Source: Leucobacter komagatae (GTDB taxonomy: Bacteria; Actinomycetota; Actinomycetes; Actinomycetales; Microbacteriaceae). Taken from it: a stretch of DNA of 64,000 nucleotides. Positions within the stretch are counted from its first letter, which is position 1. Each line of letters begins with the position of its first letter. Made by a program: the position numbers and the translations under genes. The notes beneath the pieces are model-generated. The model was not told where the DNA came from, searched no databases, and worked only from the letters and a program-made list of their open reading frames with translations. Below are positions 61,720 through 64,000 of the stretch, in pieces. Location: the NCBI RefSeq assembly GCF_000834055.1, contig NZ_JXSQ01000008.1, positions 1 through 64,000 of the forward strand, in the 5' to 3' direction.

Positions 61720-62360
61720 ACGGCCCCTACGTCGAGAGCATCGTCTGTGAGCGACTTCGCCGGCGTGCGGTAGTCGACCTCAAACCAGCGCTCACCGCGA
61801 CGCTCGAAGGTGGTGATGCTTGAGAGATCGCAGCGGCGCGTCGCCGGGTTGTGGAAGAGCCGTTTGCCTGCGACATCGAGGTGGGCCATCCAGATCGGTG
61901 ACTGGTGGGCGACCATGACGATGTCGCCACCCTGTGTCCGGTTCCAAGCATCATCCATGGCCTCGCGCACGCGAGCTGCGACGTGCCGGTAGGGCTCTCC
62001 CCAGCTCGGGCGGAAAGGATTCCAGAATTTGAACCAGTACCGCGGCTTCTTGAAGGCGGCCTCGGGGCCAGAGTTCACTTTGCCCTCGAAGAAGTTCGTC
62101 GGCTCGATGATGCGGTCCTCGGTCTGGATCTCCAGGCCGAGGGCGCTCGCGATCGGCCGTGCGGACTGCTGCGCACGCTCGAGCGGGGATGCGTACAGTG
62201 CCGCTACCTTCCGATCGCTGCCTGCGAGCTCCAGCGCGGCGGCCTCCGCCATCGCATGGCCGCGTTCCGAGAGGCGGAACCCGGGGATCCGACCGTACAA
62301 CACGAGGTCGGGGTTATGGACCTCGCCATGGCGCACCAAGTGCAAGAGTTTATCGCTCAC
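61716..62360 (-). CDS. Histidine phosphatase superfamily protein
   Basis: A 214-residue phosphoglycerate mutase-like phosphatase. The catalytic LLHLVRHGEVHNPDLVLYGR contains the RHG motif near residue 10. It is followed by PGFRLSERGHAMAEAAALEL, LYASPLERAQQSARPIASAL and the second histidine in VMVAHQSPIW. The substrate is unknown. In actinobacteria such a gene often leads the tlpA-ccdA-resB operon, as here. The GTG start at 62360 is 6 nt after a TAGAAT box, so the whole operon probably has a leaderless start. Confidence 0.9.
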   Translation of the reverse strand: MSDKLLHLVRHGEVHNPDLVLYGRIPGFRLSERGHAMAEAAALELAGSDRKVAALYASPLERAQQSARPIASALGLEIQTEDRIIEPTNFFEGKVNSGPEAAFKKPRYWFKFWNPFRPSWGEPYRHVAARVREAMDDAWNRTQGGDIVMVAHQSPIWMAHLDVAGKRLFHNPATRRCDLSSITTFERRGERWFEVDYRTPAKSLTDDALDVGAV

Positions 62361-62366
62361 ACTCTT

Positions 62367-62372
62367 ATTCTA
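62367..62372 (-). promoter_or_regulatory. -10 box for the cytochrome c maturation operon
   Basis: TAGAAT on the minus strand, 6 nt before the GTG at 62360. Confidence 0.6.
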
Positions 62373-62407
62373 GGCTTCGGGTGCCTGGGAGTTCGGTGGC
62401 TTCTGCG

Positions 62408-63625
62408 CTATCGCCTCGTCGCGGCGAGCACGGTGAACGTCGCGTCGCGTGCGAGCTGCCGCACCGGGCCGATGACATGTTCGAGCAGCGGCCGGTACCC
62501 GAGGTGGGAGTTGAAGACCATTCGCAGCTCACCGCCCGGGCGGAGGATGCGCGCGCAATCGCGGATAAGTCTGTGTCCCACGCCGGCGTGGACGGTCGCG
62601 CCCGTGTGAAACGGCGGGTTCAGGAGGACAAGGTCGGCCCAGGCGTCTGACACCGCTTCAGCGCCGTCAGCGCGGTGGATCACGAGCCGGCTGGCGACCC
62701 CCGCCGCCTCGGCGGTGAGCGCGGTTGATCGCACTGCCGCGTCGGACTGGTCGCTCGCGACGACTGTCGCGGTTGGGAGTGCGAGCGCGGCCGATACGGC
62801 GAGGACTCCGCTGCCGCACCCCAGGTCGAGCACGTGCTCGGGTGCGGCGGCTGCGCGGGCTGCGTGCCCGGTCTGCGTTCCGCCGACCTTCGCGGGGTGC
62901 GTGTGATCGCCCGCCCAGTCTGCGTCGAGCGTGCGCAGCAGCAGTCTGCTGCCATGGTCGAGTTTCGTTCCGCCGAATGTCGCCCCGAAGGCTGCGACCC
63001 CGAAGCTCAGCTCGCGGTCGTTTCCCCACTTAGGAAAGGGGGGCTCCGAGCTGGCGAGCGTCGGCCGCGGATCGCCGGCTTGAATGACCCGCGACTTGCG
63101 CCAGCCGAGTCCGGCGCTGACGTCGCCGAAGTACCGGGAGAGGATCTCGTTCTGTGCCAGCGTCATGTGCTTCACACGGCCGCCGGCGAAGATGCGCACA
63201 CCGGGATCGGCGAAGCGCGCGATTTTCCACGCAATCTCTTCGAGGGCTTCGAGGCCGCGTGGGAGCTGCAGGATCACCGTTTCGGCGCCGGAAAGGAGCT
63301 CAGGTCCGAGCGTTGTGTTGGCGTAGCTGTCGCTCAGCCCGAGGCTGTCCGCGTTGCGCGCGAGTGCCCGCTCAGCGAGCACGGGGTCCTGGTAGGTGCG
63401 GAGACCGCTCGCGCCGAGCACGCCAGCCGCTCCAAGCGTCAGAGCGCCGTGCCTGTCCCCGATGATGGCAACGGAGCCGGGAGCCGAACTCCGAATGCGT
63501 GCCGCTGCTGTCGTCAGAATGAGGAGATCTGCGGTGTCGAACGCCTGCAGCTCGGGCGCATCAAAGTCTGGCTCGCGGCTGAGGGATGAACACAGCTCTT
63601 CGAGCGACGCGGCTACGGCTTCCAC
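62408..63625 (-). CDS. RsmC/RlmG-like class I SAM-dependent methyltransferase
   Basis: A 405-residue methyltransferase with an N-terminal non-catalytic half and a C-terminal catalytic half, the architecture of the rRNA guanine-N2 methyltransferases RsmC and RlmG. The SAM motif I is VLDLGCGSGVLAVSAALALP (about residue 268), and the catalytic motif NPPFHTG, typical of base-N methyltransferases, follows at about 335. Methylation of 16S or 23S rRNA is inferred from architecture. The GTG start at 63625 overlaps the end of the hspR gene by 13 nt, so the two are linked. No terminator is visible between it and the operon below. Confidence 0.85.
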   Translation of the reverse strand: MEAVAASLEELCSSLSREPDFDAPELQAFDTADLLILTTAAARIRSSAPGSVAIIGDRHGALTLGAAGVLGASGLRTYQDPVLAERALARNADSLGLSDSYANTTLGPELLSGAETVILQLPRGLEALEEIAWKIARFADPGVRIFAGGRVKHMTLAQNEILSRYFGDVSAGLGWRKSRVIQAGDPRPTLASSEPPFPKWGNDRELSFGVAAFGATFGGTKLDHGSRLLLRTLDADWAGDHTHPAKVGGTQTGHAARAAAAPEHVLDLGCGSGVLAVSAALALPTATVVASDQSDAAVRSTALTAEAAGVASRLVIHRADGAEAVSDAWADLVLLNPPFHTGATVHAGVGHRLIRDCARILRPGGELRMVFNSHLGYRPLLEHVIGPVRQLARDATFTVLAATRR

Positions 63626-64000
63626 ACGACGACCTCGGCATTGCGGCGCACCCGCGTGCCTCGTCGAAGGGTGACGACCTCGCCACCGGCTCCGGCGGCG
63701 AACACGCGCCGTTCGGGCCGCTTGAGCATCTCGTCAGACAGCGCCCGCTCGAGCTCGTGCACCTGCTCCTCGAGCTCACGCACGCGGTCCTCAAGTGTGA
63801 GCACGCGGCGAATCCCTTCGAGGCTGAGGCCCTCGGCCGAGAGCCGGGAGACCTCCCGAAGCCGGTGCACATCGTGCAGAGAGTATCGCCGAGTGTTGCC
63901 ACTGGTGCGCTGCGGCACTACGAGCCCGATTCGGTCGTACTGCCGCAGCGTCTGCGGGTGCATTTCAGCGAGTTCGGATGCGGCAGCGATCGCAAATACC
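63613..64000 (-). CDS. hspR: MerR-family heat-shock repressor HspR-like (5' end outside window)
   Basis: The minus-strand frame is open to the right edge, so the N-terminus is missing. The visible part begins with VFAIAAASELAEMHPQTLRQ and continues YDRIGLVVPQRTSGNTRRYS, close to the HspR pattern in which the MerR helix-turn-helix reads HPQTLRxYDRxGLV. A coiled-coil segment follows (LTLEDRVRELEEQVHELERA). HspR represses dnaK, clpB and other heat-shock genes by binding HAIR operators, and it is usually last in the dnaK operon, which would lie just outside to the right. The ATG at 63963 is internal to this frame. Confidence 0.85.
   Translation of the reverse strand, partial: VFAIAAASELAEMHPQTLRQYDRIGLVVPQRTSGNTRRYSLHDVHRLREVSRLSAEGLSLEGIRRVLTLEDRVRELEEQVHELERALSDEMLKRPERRVFAAGAGGEVVTLRRGTRVRRNAEVVVWKP

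Noticed and set aside
1-64000. CRISPR array, prophage, insertion sequence, tRNA or rRNA
   Set aside because: No regularly spaced repeats, transposase, integrase, phage structural genes or tRNA-like cloverleaf blocks were seen; short repeats are two- or three-copy only.

Overview
The window is GC-rich, gene-dense chromosome from an actinobacterium, most likely a Microbacteriaceae member near Leucobacter or Microbacterium. This placement is inferred from gene content: a three-part acyl-CoA carboxylase with a small epsilon subunit, an LpdA-type quinone reductase without the redox cysteine pair, a HadA/HadB dehydratase pair, HspR, a Rv2531c-sized decarboxylase and many leaderless genes. No tRNA, rRNA, insertion sequence, prophage or CRISPR array was seen. 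No intergenic gap exceeds about 270 bp.

Layout. 1-4.4 kb: the end of a LuxR-type regulator, then one-carbon metabolism, with glyA-folD under a ZTP (pfl) riboswitch and purU divergent. 4.4-7.5 kb: a carbon-starvation transporter (CstA) operon with a small protein ending in Cys-Cys and an ArsA/Get3-like ATPase. 7.7-11.6 kb: TetR, amidohydrolase and APC permease. 11.7-15.4 kb: biotin ligase, carboxylase beta and epsilon subunits, and a Nudix hydrolase. 15.4-22 kb: dGTPase, acetyltransferase, DUF4287-like protein, lipid kinase, a two-component system and a membrane protein. 22-28 kb: a probable mevalonate uptake and degradation operon (HMG-CoA reductase, HMG-CoA lyase, small membrane protein, TctA permease) with a GAF/PucR-type regulator. 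28-31.5 kb: RimK with an extra RCK_C-like domain, a divergent RimB-like protease, an N-formylglutamate amidohydrolase-family protein and an acetyltransferase. 31.6-41.8 kb: Dcu and SulP transporters, a membrane acyltransferase, PatB-MetY sulfur genes, an MFS exporter, an AraC regulator and an FMN reductase. 41.9-50 kb: phosphoesterase, hadA-hadB-murB, MHS transporter, DUF937 protein, biotin carboxylase/BCCP and a luciferase-like oxidoreductase. 50.4-58 kb: cupredoxin lipoprotein and LpdA, a large PLP decarboxylase, purine nucleoside phosphorylase, a phosphosugar mutase and an acetyltransferase. 58.6-64 kb: a System II cytochrome c maturation operon (phosphatase, TlpA, CcdA, ResB), an RNA-methyltransferase-like gene and a partial hspR.

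The most notable system is the 22.0-26.1 kb operon. A class II (degradative-type) HMG-CoA reductase and an HMG-CoA lyase are translationally coupled and sit with a TctA permease lacking TctC and a normal TctB. No mevalonate kinase genes are present, so catabolism of external mevalonate is the simplest reading. A palindrome with an extra half-site precedes the operon.

The second is the CstA module. Its small middle protein ends in Cys-Cys, as the E. coli CstA-family partners YbdD and YjiX do, and its last codons overlap the likely start of the ArsA-like ATPase.

Thirteen genes have a TANNNT -10 box placed 6-7 nt before the start codon, indicating widespread leaderless transcription. Starts were chosen using this pattern and Shine-Dalgarno spacing, so several differ from the longest open frame.
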